The translations under genes and the position numbers were made by a program. This document shows, piece after piece, positions 29,899 through 39,818 of a stretch of 64,000 nt of DNA. This DNA is from Epithemia pelagica. Taxonomy: Eukaryota; Bacillariophyta; Bacillariophyceae; Surirellales; Surirellaceae. The stretch covers positions 5,580,001 through 5,644,000 of the forward strand of contig OX337229.1 in the NCBI GenBank assembly GCA_946965045.2, written 5' to 3'. A model generated the notes under the pieces. That model had not been told where the DNA came from and did no database searches. It saw only the letters and a list, made by a program, of their open reading frames with translations. Each line of letters starts with the position of its first letter. The first letter of the stretch is position 1.

Positions 29899-31386
29899 AT
29901 GAAGTTCATCATGACCTCCCTCGCAGTATCTTCTCTCATGGCGGGCACTTGCCGAGCCTTTACATCGCACACGTTTGGTGCACGTCGAGTACCCTTTGTT
30001 TCACGAATTCAATCTCTGGCCGCGTCCGTCACTTCGGATGCTTCCACCGTCGATGCCGCCGCTGCCACCGACGAAAAGGACGGCGATACTTCAATCTATG
30101 GAACAGAAGCTGAGGCTTTGACGAAGCTCAAGTCCCCCTTTCTCATCACAATGAGAGATCGAGGATTCCTCCATCAGTGCACCGGAATCACCGAATTGGA
30201 CGAAAAGCTCATGGAATCTACACAAGCAGCCTATTTGGGGTTCGACGCCACTGCGGACTCGCTTCATGTTGGAAGCTTGCTTCAAATCATGATCTTGCGT
30301 CATCTCCAAAAGGCAGGACACAAGCCGGTTGTTCTCGTTGGTGGTGGCACCAGTAAGGTTGGAGATCCCACAGGGAAGGATGAATCTCGTGTCATGTTGA
30401 CCGAAGAGGTCATTCAAAAGAATACAGATGGCATCAGCAAGGTCTTTCAAAAGTTTTTGCAATTTGGAGACGAGAATCCTACCGATGCCATTCTTGTGAA
30501 CAACGATGAATGGCTATCGGAGCTTAAATACTTGGATTTTCTTCGAGAGTATGGTACACACTTTACAATCAATCGAATGCTCTCCTACGAATCCGTCAAA
30601 CAACGTCTGGCTCGAGAAGCTCCCTTTTCCTTTCTCGAATTTAACTACATGATTCTTCAAGCCTACGACTTTCTGGAACTCTACCGAAAACACAATACGA
30701 TTCTGCAACTGGGTGGCTCGGACCAATGGGGCAACATGGTATCGGGGACGGAACTCGGTCGTCGCATTGAAGGCGCCCAACTTTTTGCCTTGACGGCACC
30801 CTTGATTACCACATCCGATGGCAAGAAAATGGGCAAAACGGCCAATGGTGCCGTCTGGTTGAATGCCGATCGCTTGTCCGAGTATGACTACTGGCAATTT
30901 TGGCGCAACACGGCCGACGCCGACGTGATTCGGTTCCTCAAACTCTTTACCGAACTGGATATGGAACGGATCCAAGAATTGGAACAATTGGAGGGCGCCG
31001 ATATTAACCAAGCCAAAGTGATTTTGGCCGACGAGGCCACATCCTTGTTGCACGGGAGTGAGTGTTTGGACGCTATTCATCAAACAGCCTCCAACATGTT
31101 TTCGAGTGCAGGAGGTTCCAGCACCGAAAGCCTTTCACGAGTAGTGGCATCCAAAAGTGACTTGGAAGGCGATGGAGTTGGAGTATTAACCTTGTTTGTG
31201 GAGCTTGGGCTGGCGGATACCAAAAATGCTGCCCGTCGTCTCATTCGAGGTGGTGGAGCCAAGCTGAACGATCAAAAGATTGAAGACGAGAACATGTATT
31301 TGAAACTAAGTGATTTTGGTGACTCTGACGAACTTGTTCTAAGGGCAGGCAAAAAGAGAGCTGGTGTAGTCGCTATTGAGCAATAG
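29899..31386 (+). CDS. Tyrosine--tRNA ligase, organellar (bacterial type)
   Basis: 495 aa. It charges tRNA-Tyr in plastid and/or mitochondria. The N-terminus has a signal peptide ending CRA|FTS, the plastid-type motif, followed by an Ala/Ser/Thr-rich transit region. The class Ic core shows the HIGH-equivalent HVGS (123-126), LVGGGTSKVGDPTGK, QLGGSDQWGN (271-280) and the KMSKS-equivalent KMGKT (311-315). The C-terminus has an S4-like RNA-binding domain (DTKNAARRLIRGGGAKLND). HVGS and KMGKT are typical of bacterial TyrRS, not the cytosolic eukaryotic enzyme. Single exon; start at the first ATG. Confidence 0.93.
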   Translation: MKFIMTSLAVSSLMAGTCRAFTSHTFGARRVPFVSRIQSLAASVTSDASTVDAAAATDEKDGDTSIYGTEAEALTKLKSPFLITMRDRGFLHQCTGITELDEKLMESTQAAYLGFDATADSLHVGSLLQIMILRHLQKAGHKPVVLVGGGTSKVGDPTGKDESRVMLTEEVIQKNTDGISKVFQKFLQFGDENPTDAILVNNDEWLSELKYLDFLREYGTHFTINRMLSYESVKQRLAREAPFSFLEFNYMILQAYDFLELYRKHNTILQLGGSDQWGNMVSGTELGRRIEGAQLFALTAPLITTSDGKKMGKTANGAVWLNADRLSEYDYWQFWRNTADADVIRFLKLFTELDMERIQELEQLEGADINQAKVILADEATSLLHGSECLDAIHQTASNMFSSAGGSSTESLSRVVASKSDLEGDGVGVLTLFVELGLADTKNAARRLIRGGGAKLNDQKIEDENMYLKLSDFGDSDELVLRAGKKRAGVVAIEQ

Positions 31387-32102
31387 CAATGTGCTTCCTA
31401 AATTCAACGGTTAACATGACTTCCAAACCCTTTCTACGAAAGATTCGACTTGGCGTGCAAGACAGGTCTCACACCGGTTGAATTGAGCATTGAGAAGGAT
31501 TGCATCATGCATAGATCCATCGGAAGCGTTTTCATTGAGCAATCTATCCTGGAGGACCCTTCACAGTTTGACGACCCAAAGATCATGTTTGAATCTTCGT
31601 GATCTAAGGGCCTCTCTCTGCCAACACTTTCATTCACAACCCACTCCACTCCTCCCGTCGTCCAGTGAAGAATTGACATTTATCCCGTAATAGGAGTAGG
31701 ACTTCAAACTCCCGAATAGCAGCTAAGCTACCACTCATTGCGAGTTGCGAGTCTAATAACTACCCGATGCGGTCTTTCGTCCACGATCCAAATTCGATTC
31801 GCAAAAGACGACGACGATGAGAGACGAGGCGACAGAGACGCAGTCATCGTATCCAAATGCAAACAACTCCAACTTGCATGTGAATCATCCACACGCTCGC
31901 AATCACGAAACGAATGAGACGCGCGATTGAGCGAACTCCTATGTGCATCATCCACGATCTTGAGTCTTCGCTCGTCGGAAATTGAGGGAAACGGATGGGT
32001 GAAGGTAACGACAGAAACCATTCTCTTTGGGGAGAGGACACAAAACTGTGCCACGGAATCAGTAGAGTGTGACGAAACGGGGCCGCAACTTTGATATGCA
32101 CA
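31387..32102. other. 5' flank of Kelch copy 1 (duplicated)
   Basis: From about 31608 (cctctctctgccaacactttcattc) the DNA is related to 43558-44019, and partly to 48330-48538, upstream of the other Kelch genes. It should include the Kelch promoter. Frames on either strand look like shadows. Confidence 0.5.
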
Positions 32103-32399
32103 ATGAGGATCCAAGATCAAGCGCTCAAATCCGGATTGGTCTTTGGCGGCTGCGACGACCATCAAGAACCGCAATGGCAATCCTCCAATTGGCCTCGTCT
32201 TTTGGGAGGTTGGCGTTGGGGCCACTCGTCAGTTGTTGTGAAGCATCCGGACAGGAACGACGAGGAGATTGTGGTGGTAATTGGTGGAGCGAAAGCACAG
32301 TCAGAGGTGTCCAACTCGGTTCTTCTTTTGAATGTGAACGAAACTGCCAAAAAGTGGCGAGAGGGACCACGCCTAAACCAAAAAAGGGATTGCTCTGCC

Positions 32400-32610
32400 T
32401 GTTGAAGGATGTCCCGTCATCGGTCGCTGAGGCGGATGCAACTGCGACCAAGGATACGTCGCCTGGAGCACCAGATGGAGTCGAATGGATGGAAGCTGAA
32501 CGACGTGGCAAGCAATCGAAGAAAAAGAGCCAGAGAGCTCATTCTAAGGAGAATACGTAACTTGTAATCGATTGTTGCCTTTACAGCACAGTTGTTAATA
32601 GGTTTCAACA
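32400..32610 (+). repeat. 5' LTR of Copia element 1
   Basis: 211 bp, TG...CA termini. It contains GCTCATTCT at 32537-32545, which resembles the stramenopile initiator, placing +1 near the A at 32541. Confidence 0.93.
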
Positions 32611-32624
32611 TATTCTCCTTAGAA
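32611..32624 (+). promoter_or_regulatory. Primer-binding site of element 1, complementary to its own LTR
   Basis: The 14 nt tattctccttagaa directly after the LTR are the exact reverse complement of ttctaaggagaata at 32542-32555 inside the LTR. The position is that of a PBS. Self-priming is inferred. Confidence 0.6.
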
Positions 32625-32661
32625 AATAATCTCACATTGTGCCGTGAAGTACTGCCGGTCA

Positions 32662-33324
32662 ATGTCTGAGGAACCAAGTCGCCTCACCACTTTATTGAAC
32701 CAGTTGACTTTGTTATCGATCGAGCAGCAAGATCGCATCAACGAGACCTACCGCAGGCACGAACATAACGTGCAACAGCGGGAAGAGGCGTTTCGTGAGG
32801 CCCGACGCGAGCTGGAGGACAAGCACAAAAACGATATCGCGCACGACCGGCGCCTCCTCCGAGACGCTAAGGATCGCATTTACGCGGAAATCCAAGAGAG
32901 GCGGAGGAATTTATTGATTCAAATCCGTTCAACTTCAACTGTGACTGAAGAGCAGGAATTGGTGCCAAAGGTACCTAGGACCGTACAACAACGCACCTCG
33001 GAGGCAGAATTGGATTCATCTCGGGACGAATCGGCTGAGCTAGCGGACGACATCAGGGAACTAGAGGACGGACGCATCGAAATCATCGTTGAGATTCCAG
33101 ATCTCCCCGCAGACGCAACCACCAAACCAAAGAAGCTGGCTATCGGTAGTGACGTGTGGGTATTAAATCCTTTGAAGCTCGCTCGAGTTCAAAAACGAAC
33201 ACACCTCAAGGCCAAAGTGATTGGAACCACCCCATCCGGACAATACAAGCTCCAGGTGTGGAACCCAATCCTCAAGGTAAACGAAGAACATCGACGAATC
33301 CGGAAGAATCTGGCCCTCAGATAA
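32662..33324 (+). CDS. Extra 5' ORF of Copia element 1 (coiled coil plus SH3-like end)
   Basis: The 220-aa protein lies between the PBS and gag-pol, ending 2 bp before the gag-pol ATG. Residues 1-95 are a heptad-rich helix (INETYRRHEHNVQQREEAFREARRE is its core region, partly quoted: NVQQREEAFREARRE). The centre is acidic. The last 60 residues (GSDVWVLNPLKLARVQ, then AKVIGTTPSGQYKLQVWN) look like a small beta-barrel, reminiscent of the GPY/F or SH3-like modules of retroviral-type integrases. It is in frame +1 relative to gag-pol, and the two open frames overlap from about 33156. Function unknown; Copia elements normally lack such an ORF. Confidence 0.65.
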   Translation: MSEEPSRLTTLLNQLTLLSIEQQDRINETYRRHEHNVQQREEAFREARRELEDKHKNDIAHDRRLLRDAKDRIYAEIQERRRNLLIQIRSTSTVTEEQELVPKVPRTVQQRTSEAELDSSRDESAELADDIRELEDGRIEIIVEIPDLPADATTKPKKLAIGSDVWVLNPLKLARVQKRTHLKAKVIGTTPSGQYKLQVWNPILKVNEEHRRIRKNLALR

Positions 33325-33326
33325 TC

Positions 33327-36300
33327 ATGTCACGCCAAGAACAACCACAACCAGATGGCGCCCCATCCTCAACAGCGAGTGGCACGGGGAGATATGGACG
33401 CAATGGTGGCCGCGGACGCGGTCGAGGTAGAGGAGGACGTGGCTCAGGTGGCCAACAAGGAAATACAAAGTTCCAAGGGCAGGAACCGACCCTTAAAGAC
33501 TGTATCTTCGATTATTCAGAAGACCCACAGTCCAAGCGGTATCTTCGGAACGTCGAACACTTGATTGGTTATGTTGGGACAACGTTCAAGCGGTACAATC
33601 TCCAATTCCAGCAAGCCCTGGAGAATCTTGAGTTACCACCACCTGATGAAGTTGTGCCTCCCAAGGATACGACCAACACCATCAAGGTCGAAGAATGGAA
33701 GATGAAATACAAGATGAGAGAAGAACAATTGATAGAATATCAAAACTTTCGTGCCTCCCTCTATAGCCTCATCCTGGGTCAGTGCACCCAGTTGATGAAG
33801 GATAAATTGCAGGCCAAAGCAGAGTTCGACGCAGTAAAGAAATCAAGAGATGGAATCGAATTGCTCAAGTTAATCAAACGGACCACATTCACCTACGATT
33901 CAGGGCGGATTTATGCTCTGGTGGGCCGTGACAAACTCAAGGAAGAATTCTACGGGTTGAAACGAAGACAGAATCAAAGCATTCAAAGCTACTACGAGCT
34001 TTTTCGTGCGAAAGCCAAGGTAATAGAGGAGCTTGGCATTCTCCTCTATGATGATGACCTTGCACAACAAATTGCAACAGACAACAGACACACAACGGGG
34101 CCCACCGAAGAAGACAAGGAAGAAGCACAACAGCGTTGCATCGCCATTCGATTCATTCGCTCATGTGGGGCAAGGGAGTATGAAACCCATTTACAAAATA
34201 CGTTTTTGGACGGACCGAACCATTATCCGAAGACCCTCGCCGATGCCCGAGCCATTATTGACAACCGACTGTCAGGCCATCGCAGTGGGCACGGGCAGCA
34301 ACCGGTACAAGAAAGTAATGCCACCGGACTGGCTTACCATGCCAGAGAAAGCACCAACAATGGCGACGACGATACATCAAGTCTGACAGGAGCCACATTG
34401 AACACAACAGGACATCAGAGTGGAGCAGCCAACAATGATGGAGCACAGCGCAATCCTCCGAACACAAACGGTACAGTGACGGTTAACAGACAGCAAACAG
34501 AGCTGTCAGCAAATTCTCACCACTTCTCTTTCGCGTCCTCCTGTTTTCAGCCTCGTAACCTATCCAAAGAATGGCTCCTCCTTGATAACCAATCTACTGT
34601 GGATATCATTCACAGTGGACACCTTCTACAAAACATACACACAGCCACTACTCCCATCACCATCACAAGTCATGCCGGGGAGAGACAACTTACACAACAA
34701 GGATTGTTTCCTGGCTATGGGATAGTATGGTATGATCCCGAAGGATCAGCCAACATTCTATCTTTGACCAACGCTCAACACCGATTTCGAATTCACTACG
34801 ACAGCCACGACGGCAACACCTTTCAACTCTTGGACCCTGCTACGGGCAGACTCAAGCACAAGTTTACTCAGAGCCCACAAGGTCTTTACTACATGCATCT
34901 CGACTCCCTACAAGGTAGTAGTTTCGTAACTACGGTTAACGATAACGAAACTCATTACACTGCCAACGAGATCAGTAGGGCCAAGGGCGTACGTGCATTA
35001 CAAGCTAAGATAGGGCGCCCTTCCACAAGGGATCTCATCTATATCCTCAACCACAAGCTCATCCCCAACGCTCCTTTCACCAGCGACGATGCGAGAAGGG
35101 CAGAGCTCATCTATGGCCCTGATCTGGGATCGTTAAAAGGAAAAACGACCAGAAGGCGTCCACCAGTTGTGGACACCACAGAAACAGTACCACCACGCCT
35201 CGCGGAAAAACATAAAGACGTCACGATTGCTTTGGATGTGATGCATATCAACAACATCTCCTTTTTGGTTACAACCTCACGCGTGTTTCGGTTTTCCACC
35301 ATGGATGCCATCAAGGATAAAGAAGAGGACACGCTGATTCGATCGATCAGAAAGACATTGTCCGTGTTTCGTCGTGGCGGTCTGCGACCCAGGTTTATTA
35401 TGGCCAATGGAGCGTTTGCAAGTGACGGAATGGAAATGAGTATGGGAAACTTAGGAGTGAAATTAAACACCACGGCCCGCGATGAACATGTGGGTCTGAT
35501 CGAACGGCACATACGAACTGTGAAGGAACGAATCAGGAGTGTTTATGCAACTTTGCCGTTCCCGACTCTGCCAAAGATTATGCTGATCGAACTGGCTAAA
35601 TTTGCCACCTTCTGGCTCAATTGCCTCCCAACACAGAATCATGAGTTGTCAACTACTATGAGCGCCAGAGAACTTGTCACAGGCGAAACGCTTGATTTTA
35701 ATCGGCACTGCCGGTTTGAGTTCGGAGAGTACGTACAATGCCATGAGGAGCATGATAATACCATGGCTCCCCGCACGGTGGGGGCACTTGCATTACGCCC
35801 AACAGGCAATAGGCAAGGAAGTTATTACTTCCTGAGCCTCGAGAGTGGTCGTGTCATTACTCGGAACCATGCCACCAAATTACCAATGCCGAAAGAAGTG
35901 ATCCAGCGGGTAGCACAATTGGCAGCTTCCCAAGAGATGCAGCCTGGTCTTGCTTTCGGAAACCGAGATAACCGAATTCTCATGTTAGATGATGATAATC
36001 CCCTCCTGGAGGACGATGACAGTGTGTATACGCACGTGGAGGAGGAAGACGACGATCTCCGCTATGATGACGATGTGGTTGATCATGAACTGGAAGACGA
36101 GCCAGATCCAAACGGTCCACCGATGGAATGGGACCAAAATGGTGTTGAAAACCAGGAAAACCAAGGAGTGAATGATCCAGCTGGTGGTTTCGACAACGGT
36201 GACGGTGAGATGGAACCTGTGGAACAGGGAATCATGGAGGAGCCAATGGAGGGAGAGGCAGGGAATGTGGAGGAATTGATGGAAGGGGGGGAACAAGACA

Positions 36301-38432
36301 ATAATGACAATAATGATATTGTTGTGGCCGAAGAAGATATCCAAAACAACAACCTTGAAGAAGTGATTGATATGCCGGACGACGAGGAGATGGAGATTGT
36401 CTTCGAGCCTGCAAACGACGATGAAGACACAGCAAATGACAACGAGAACCCGAATGAGGGTGACAATAACAATCAACGATACAACCTGCGCCCGAATCGT
36501 GAGCGCAGTTACGCGCATCGATTTGGTCACACATTCGCATGTGTTGACAGCCTCGAACCGAAACAGCGCTACGATGGATACTTGCTCCGCGGAGTGCTAT
36601 ATCTCATTGAGGCAGAGACAAACCTAGCAACCCCACAGATGTCTATGAGGCTAGGGATCAAGATGTTCGGCAACAAAGGAAGAGAAGCCGTTAAAAAGGA
36701 AATAAAACAGCTGCATGACCGAGGGGTTTTACGAGCCGTCCACAAAGCTGACTTATCGTGGGAACAAATTAAGCAAGCACTGAACTACCTGATGTTTTTA
36801 AAACGCAAGAGATGTGGAAAAGTAAAAGGTCGGGGGTGTGCTGACGGGCGTAAACAACGAGGTTTTGTCCCGAAGGAAGATGCCGCTTCACCCACCGTTT
36901 CGACAGAAGCAGTTTTCATAACGGCAGTTGTGGATGCCGTGGAGCGACGCTATGTTGTCATAGCAGATATCCCAGGCGCGTTTATGCATTCCGATATGGA
37001 TCCAAATGTCCATATGCGTATCGAGGGCTTAATGGCAGAATTGCTCTTGGAAGTAGACTACGAAATGTACAGCAAATATGTGGTCTACGAATACAACAAA
37101 CCAGTCATCTATGTGGAAATGTTAAAAGCTTTGTACGGCACCCTCAGGGCTGCTCGTCTCTTCTGGATCAAGTTGAGTGGGGTCCTGCAGAGTTGGGGGT
37201 ACATCATCAACCCCTACGATCACTGCGTAGCAAACAAGATCATCAACGGAAAGCAATGCACCGTAACCTGGCACATTGATGATTTGAAAATCTCACATGA
37301 GGACCCGGCGGTTGTTGAGTCGTTCTTAACCGATCTACAGGCTGAGTTCGGATCTTTGGGAGACATCTCGGTTTCCCGCGGAAAGCGCCATGATTATCTG
37401 GGGATGTTTCTCGATTTCTCAGAGGACGGGATTCTTCAAGTCGACATGCGCCCATACTTACAAACAATCTTTGCTAACATGCCATCCGAGATGGTTGGCA
37501 AAGCCCAAACGCCAGCTGCAAATCACCTGTATCATGTGAACAATGAAGCAACAAAACTCAATGAGCAGTATGCGGAGCGTTTTCACAGTATCACGATGCA
37601 GTTAGCGTACCTAGCACACCGCGGTCGGCCCGATATTCGAACTGCTGTCGCCTTCCTGTCCACCCGAGTGGCCCAACCTGATGAAGACGATTATCGGAAG
37701 TTGTCACGAGTGTTGAAATATTTGCAAACCACCGTGGATCTGGTTCTTCGCTTACAAGGTGCAGCTGAGTGGATCATAAGATGGTGGGTAGATGCATCAT
37801 ATGCGGTACACCCCAACACCAAAGGACATACGGGTGGATTCATGAGCCTTGGCAAAGGAACAGTGATCGGCTTTTCAGCCAAACAAAAGTTAGTTGCAAG
37901 AAGTTCCACCGAATGCGAGTTAATTGGCATTCACGACGTGATGCCATCACTCATCTGGAGTAAGAAGTTTATGGAGGCCCAAGGATTGAATGTGCAGGAT
38001 GTTATACTGCATCAAGATAATCAGAGCAGCATCCTCTTAGCCAAGAACGGTCGACTGTCCAGCTCCAAACGAACGAAGCACATTGATGTTCGCTATTTCT
38101 TTGTGACAGACCGCATCAAGAACAAAGAGTTGAGTGTGGAGTTCTGTCCTACAGAACAAATGATAGCGGATTTCTTTACGAAACCGCTTCAGGGTCGCCT
38201 CTTTTACCAACTACGGGACCTGATCATGAATATTGCTCCTCACGATAAACATCATTCGTCCCATAGGAGTGTGTTGAAGGATGTCCCGTCATCGGTCGCT
38301 GAGGCGGATGCAACTGCGACCAAGGATACGTCGCCTGGAGCACCAGATGGAGTCGAATGGATGGAAGCTGAACGACGTGGCAAGCAATCGAAGAAAAAGA
38401 GCCAGAGAGCTCATTCTAAGGAGAATACGTAA
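33327..38432 (+). CDS. Gag-Pol polyprotein of Copia element 1
   Basis: One uninterrupted 1,701-aa frame from ATG 33327. Gag begins with an Arg/Gly-rich region (RGRGRGRGG) and has no CCHC knuckle that I see. The protease site reads LLLDNQSTVD, with DNQS in place of DSG. Integrase has a first Asp (ALDVMH) and a Glu (IERHIRTVKERI), but the middle catalytic position reads MANGAF where DNG is expected. RT contains the Asp pair in WHIDDLKISH; RNase H has WWVDASYAVH and SSTECELIG. The frame continues to the last 52 codons inside the 3' LTR, giving a Lys-rich tail (KQSKKKSQRAHSKENT). Confidence 0.92.
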   Translation: MSRQEQPQPDGAPSSTASGTGRYGRNGGRGRGRGRGGRGSGGQQGNTKFQGQEPTLKDCIFDYSEDPQSKRYLRNVEHLIGYVGTTFKRYNLQFQQALENLELPPPDEVVPPKDTTNTIKVEEWKMKYKMREEQLIEYQNFRASLYSLILGQCTQLMKDKLQAKAEFDAVKKSRDGIELLKLIKRTTFTYDSGRIYALVGRDKLKEEFYGLKRRQNQSIQSYYELFRAKAKVIEELGILLYDDDLAQQIATDNRHTTGPTEEDKEEAQQRCIAIRFIRSCGAREYETHLQNTFLDGPNHYPKTLADARAIIDNRLSGHRSGHGQQPVQESNATGLAYHARESTNNGDDDTSSLTGATLNTTGHQSGAANNDGAQRNPPNTNGTVTVNRQQTELSANSHHFSFASSCFQPRNLSKEWLLLDNQSTVDIIHSGHLLQNIHTATTPITITSHAGERQLTQQGLFPGYGIVWYDPEGSANILSLTNAQHRFRIHYDSHDGNTFQLLDPATGRLKHKFTQSPQGLYYMHLDSLQGSSFVTTVNDNETHYTANEISRAKGVRALQAKIGRPSTRDLIYILNHKLIPNAPFTSDDARRAELIYGPDLGSLKGKTTRRRPPVVDTTETVPPRLAEKHKDVTIALDVMHINNISFLVTTSRVFRFSTMDAIKDKEEDTLIRSIRKTLSVFRRGGLRPRFIMANGAFASDGMEMSMGNLGVKLNTTARDEHVGLIERHIRTVKERIRSVYATLPFPTLPKIMLIELAKFATFWLNCLPTQNHELSTTMSARELVTGETLDFNRHCRFEFGEYVQCHEEHDNTMAPRTVGALALRPTGNRQGSYYFLSLESGRVITRNHATKLPMPKEVIQRVAQLAASQEMQPGLAFGNRDNRILMLDDDNPLLEDDDSVYTHVEEEDDDLRYDDDVVDHELEDEPDPNGPPMEWDQNGVENQENQGVNDPAGGFDNGDGEMEPVEQGIMEEPMEGEAGNVEELMEGGEQDNNDNNDIVVAEEDIQNNNLEEVIDMPDDEEMEIVFEPANDDEDTANDNENPNEGDNNNQRYNLRPNRERSYAHRFGHTFACVDSLEPKQRYDGYLLRGVLYLIEAETNLATPQMSMRLGIKMFGNKGREAVKKEIKQLHDRGVLRAVHKADLSWEQIKQALNYLMFLKRKRCGKVKGRGCADGRKQRGFVPKEDAASPTVSTEAVFITAVVDAVERRYVVIADIPGAFMHSDMDPNVHMRIEGLMAELLLEVDYEMYSKYVVYEYNKPVIYVEMLKALYGTLRAARLFWIKLSGVLQSWGYIINPYDHCVANKIINGKQCTVTWHIDDLKISHEDPAVVESFLTDLQAEFGSLGDISVSRGKRHDYLGMFLDFSEDGILQVDMRPYLQTIFANMPSEMVGKAQTPAANHLYHVNNEATKLNEQYAERFHSITMQLAYLAHRGRPDIRTAVAFLSTRVAQPDEDDYRKLSRVLKYLQTTVDLVLRLQGAAEWIIRWWVDASYAVHPNTKGHTGGFMSLGKGTVIGFSAKQKLVARSSTECELIGIHDVMPSLIWSKKFMEAQGLNVQDVILHQDNQSSILLAKNGRLSSSKRTKHIDVRYFFVTDRIKNKELSVEFCPTEQMIADFFTKPLQGRLFYQLRDLIMNIAPHDKHHSSHRSVLKDVPSSVAEADATATKDTSPGAPDGVEWMEAERRGKQSKKKSQRAHSKENT

Positions 38433-38482
38433 CTTGTAATCGATTGTTGCCTTTACAGCACAGTTGTTAATAGGTTTCAACA
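38272..38482 (+). repeat. 3' LTR of Copia element 1
   Basis: Identical by eye to 32400-32610. The pol stop codon lies inside it at 38430-38432. A short purine-rich stretch (aggag) precedes it. Confidence 0.93.
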
Positions 38483-39818
38483 CTGCCAGTGTGTTTTGCA
38501 ATGGCACTCTTTTCGCCATTGGTGGACATGGAGACAATAACGACGACCTAGACACTGTTGAAGCAATTCAAGTTGGAGATTTACTTCTCGCACAAACTGC
38601 AGACAGCACTACGAATGGATGGAAGACTTTGGATTGCCGTTTGTCTGCAAAACGAGCAGGGTGTGCCGCTGCTGCTGTAAATGACAGATTCATTGTTGTG
38701 GTTGGCGGAGGCAGCTCTTCATTGTCATCTGTGGACATCATTGACACAGCATCCGAAAGTCAATATGCTGTCGTCTCTGGGCCGCCGTTGAACAAAGATC
38801 GATATTACTTTGGAGTGGCTGTTATTGGCCAGAGAATCTATGTTGTTGGTGGGCATCCGGCCAAAAATGCGTTACCTGTTGAATACTTGGAGTTTGAGGA
38901 CTGTTCAAACCATGCAGATGTAACTGTAACATCAGTTTTTCCATCGACCAAGTCCTGGAAGATACAAGAGGACCTTGCTCTTGACGCTGATCGATTTCAA
39001 CATTGTGTTGTCAAGGTGGGATCCTGTCTCGTTGTTGCAGGGGGGTTGACTAGAGACAATGAAGGATTATCATCCGTCGAAGTCATGGACACTGAACAAC
39101 ATGTCATGTGGAAGCTTCCATCTATGACGACAAAACGGAATTATGGTAACATGGTTGCCATTTCCAATGGCATTTTAGCCATTAGTGGTAAAGAAAAAGA
39201 TTCTTGTGAATATCTTGCGTTGACGGAGAAGAAAACAGAAACCAAGGTTTGTATTGCTGCGTCTTGTCTGTGTTTTGGGGGACAAGTCATTTTTTGTGTC
39301 TCACAATTGCCGGCTGCCTTTTACAGAAGGCTTGCTCCTCTCAAATGGAGCTGGAGAAACTTGACATTGTTAGCGACCGAGTAGAAAGTAACAATGTCGA
39401 TAAAGAGCATGTATTGCACGAAGCTCCCATAGCCAACGAGCCGCATCAGATGTTGATGAATGGTACGCAGCCTATTGTCCGGAAACGGTCGATTGAACCT
39501 GAATTGGAAGTGAAGATGAGCAACAAGAAATCCTGTGATGCCGTTACTCTGTCTGCGAGCTCACGTGAGTCTCTGTCCCATGGCATTCTCGGAAAGAAGG
39601 AGGACAAAGTTGTGCCACTTTTGAATCGTGTCGATCACATTGAGAAGTGGAAAGCTGGTGCCACGAGTTCTTTAGAGAAACTCTTTGAGGAAAACAAGAA
39701 GCTGGCTGAGGAAAACAAGAGGCTCGTTGAAACTGACCAGAAGTTGGTTGCGACAAACAAGAGGCTGGAAAGTCGATTGCACAAATTGGAACAATTGATC
39801 ATAGGGGACGAAGAGTAG

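Larger units (their letters stand above)
32400..38482 (+). mobile_element. Complete Ty1/copia LTR retrotransposon 1 (6,083 bp)
   Basis: The two 211-bp LTRs begin TGTTGAAGG, end CAACA and are identical by eye. Target duplications CTGCC lie at 32395-32399 and 38483-38487. Order inside is PBS-like site, an extra ORF, then gag-protease-integrase-RT-RNase H, which is Copia order. RT motif HIDDLKISH and an integrase N-terminus lacking the HHCC finger fit a lineage common in diatoms (CoDi-like; inferred). Inserted in the sense direction within a Kelch exon. Identical LTRs indicate very recent insertion. Confidence 0.93.
32103..39818 (+). pseudogene. Kelch-repeat/coiled-coil gene, copy 1, interrupted by Copia element 1
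   Basis: Coding segments are 32103-32399, 38488-39246 and 39327-39818; the first two are separated by a retrotransposon and its duplicated 5-bp target CTGCC. The host frame is otherwise undamaged: codon 99 ends at the insertion site and the next codon begins at 38488. Kelch blades show the repeated GG motif (TLFAIGG, FIVVVGG, IYVVGG, CLVVAGG). After an 80-bp intron (39247-39326) the C-terminus has heptads such as EENKKLAEENKRL and ends QLIIGDEE, as in copy 2. The host gene is presumably null in this allele. Confidence 0.8.

Noticed and set aside
33156-33324. Possible -1 frameshift joining the extra ORF to gag-pol in element 1
   Set aside because: The frames overlap in the right sense, but I found no good X-XXY-YYZ heptamer; the only A-run (caaaaac) is too short. 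A separate ATG 2 bp after the stop is simpler.
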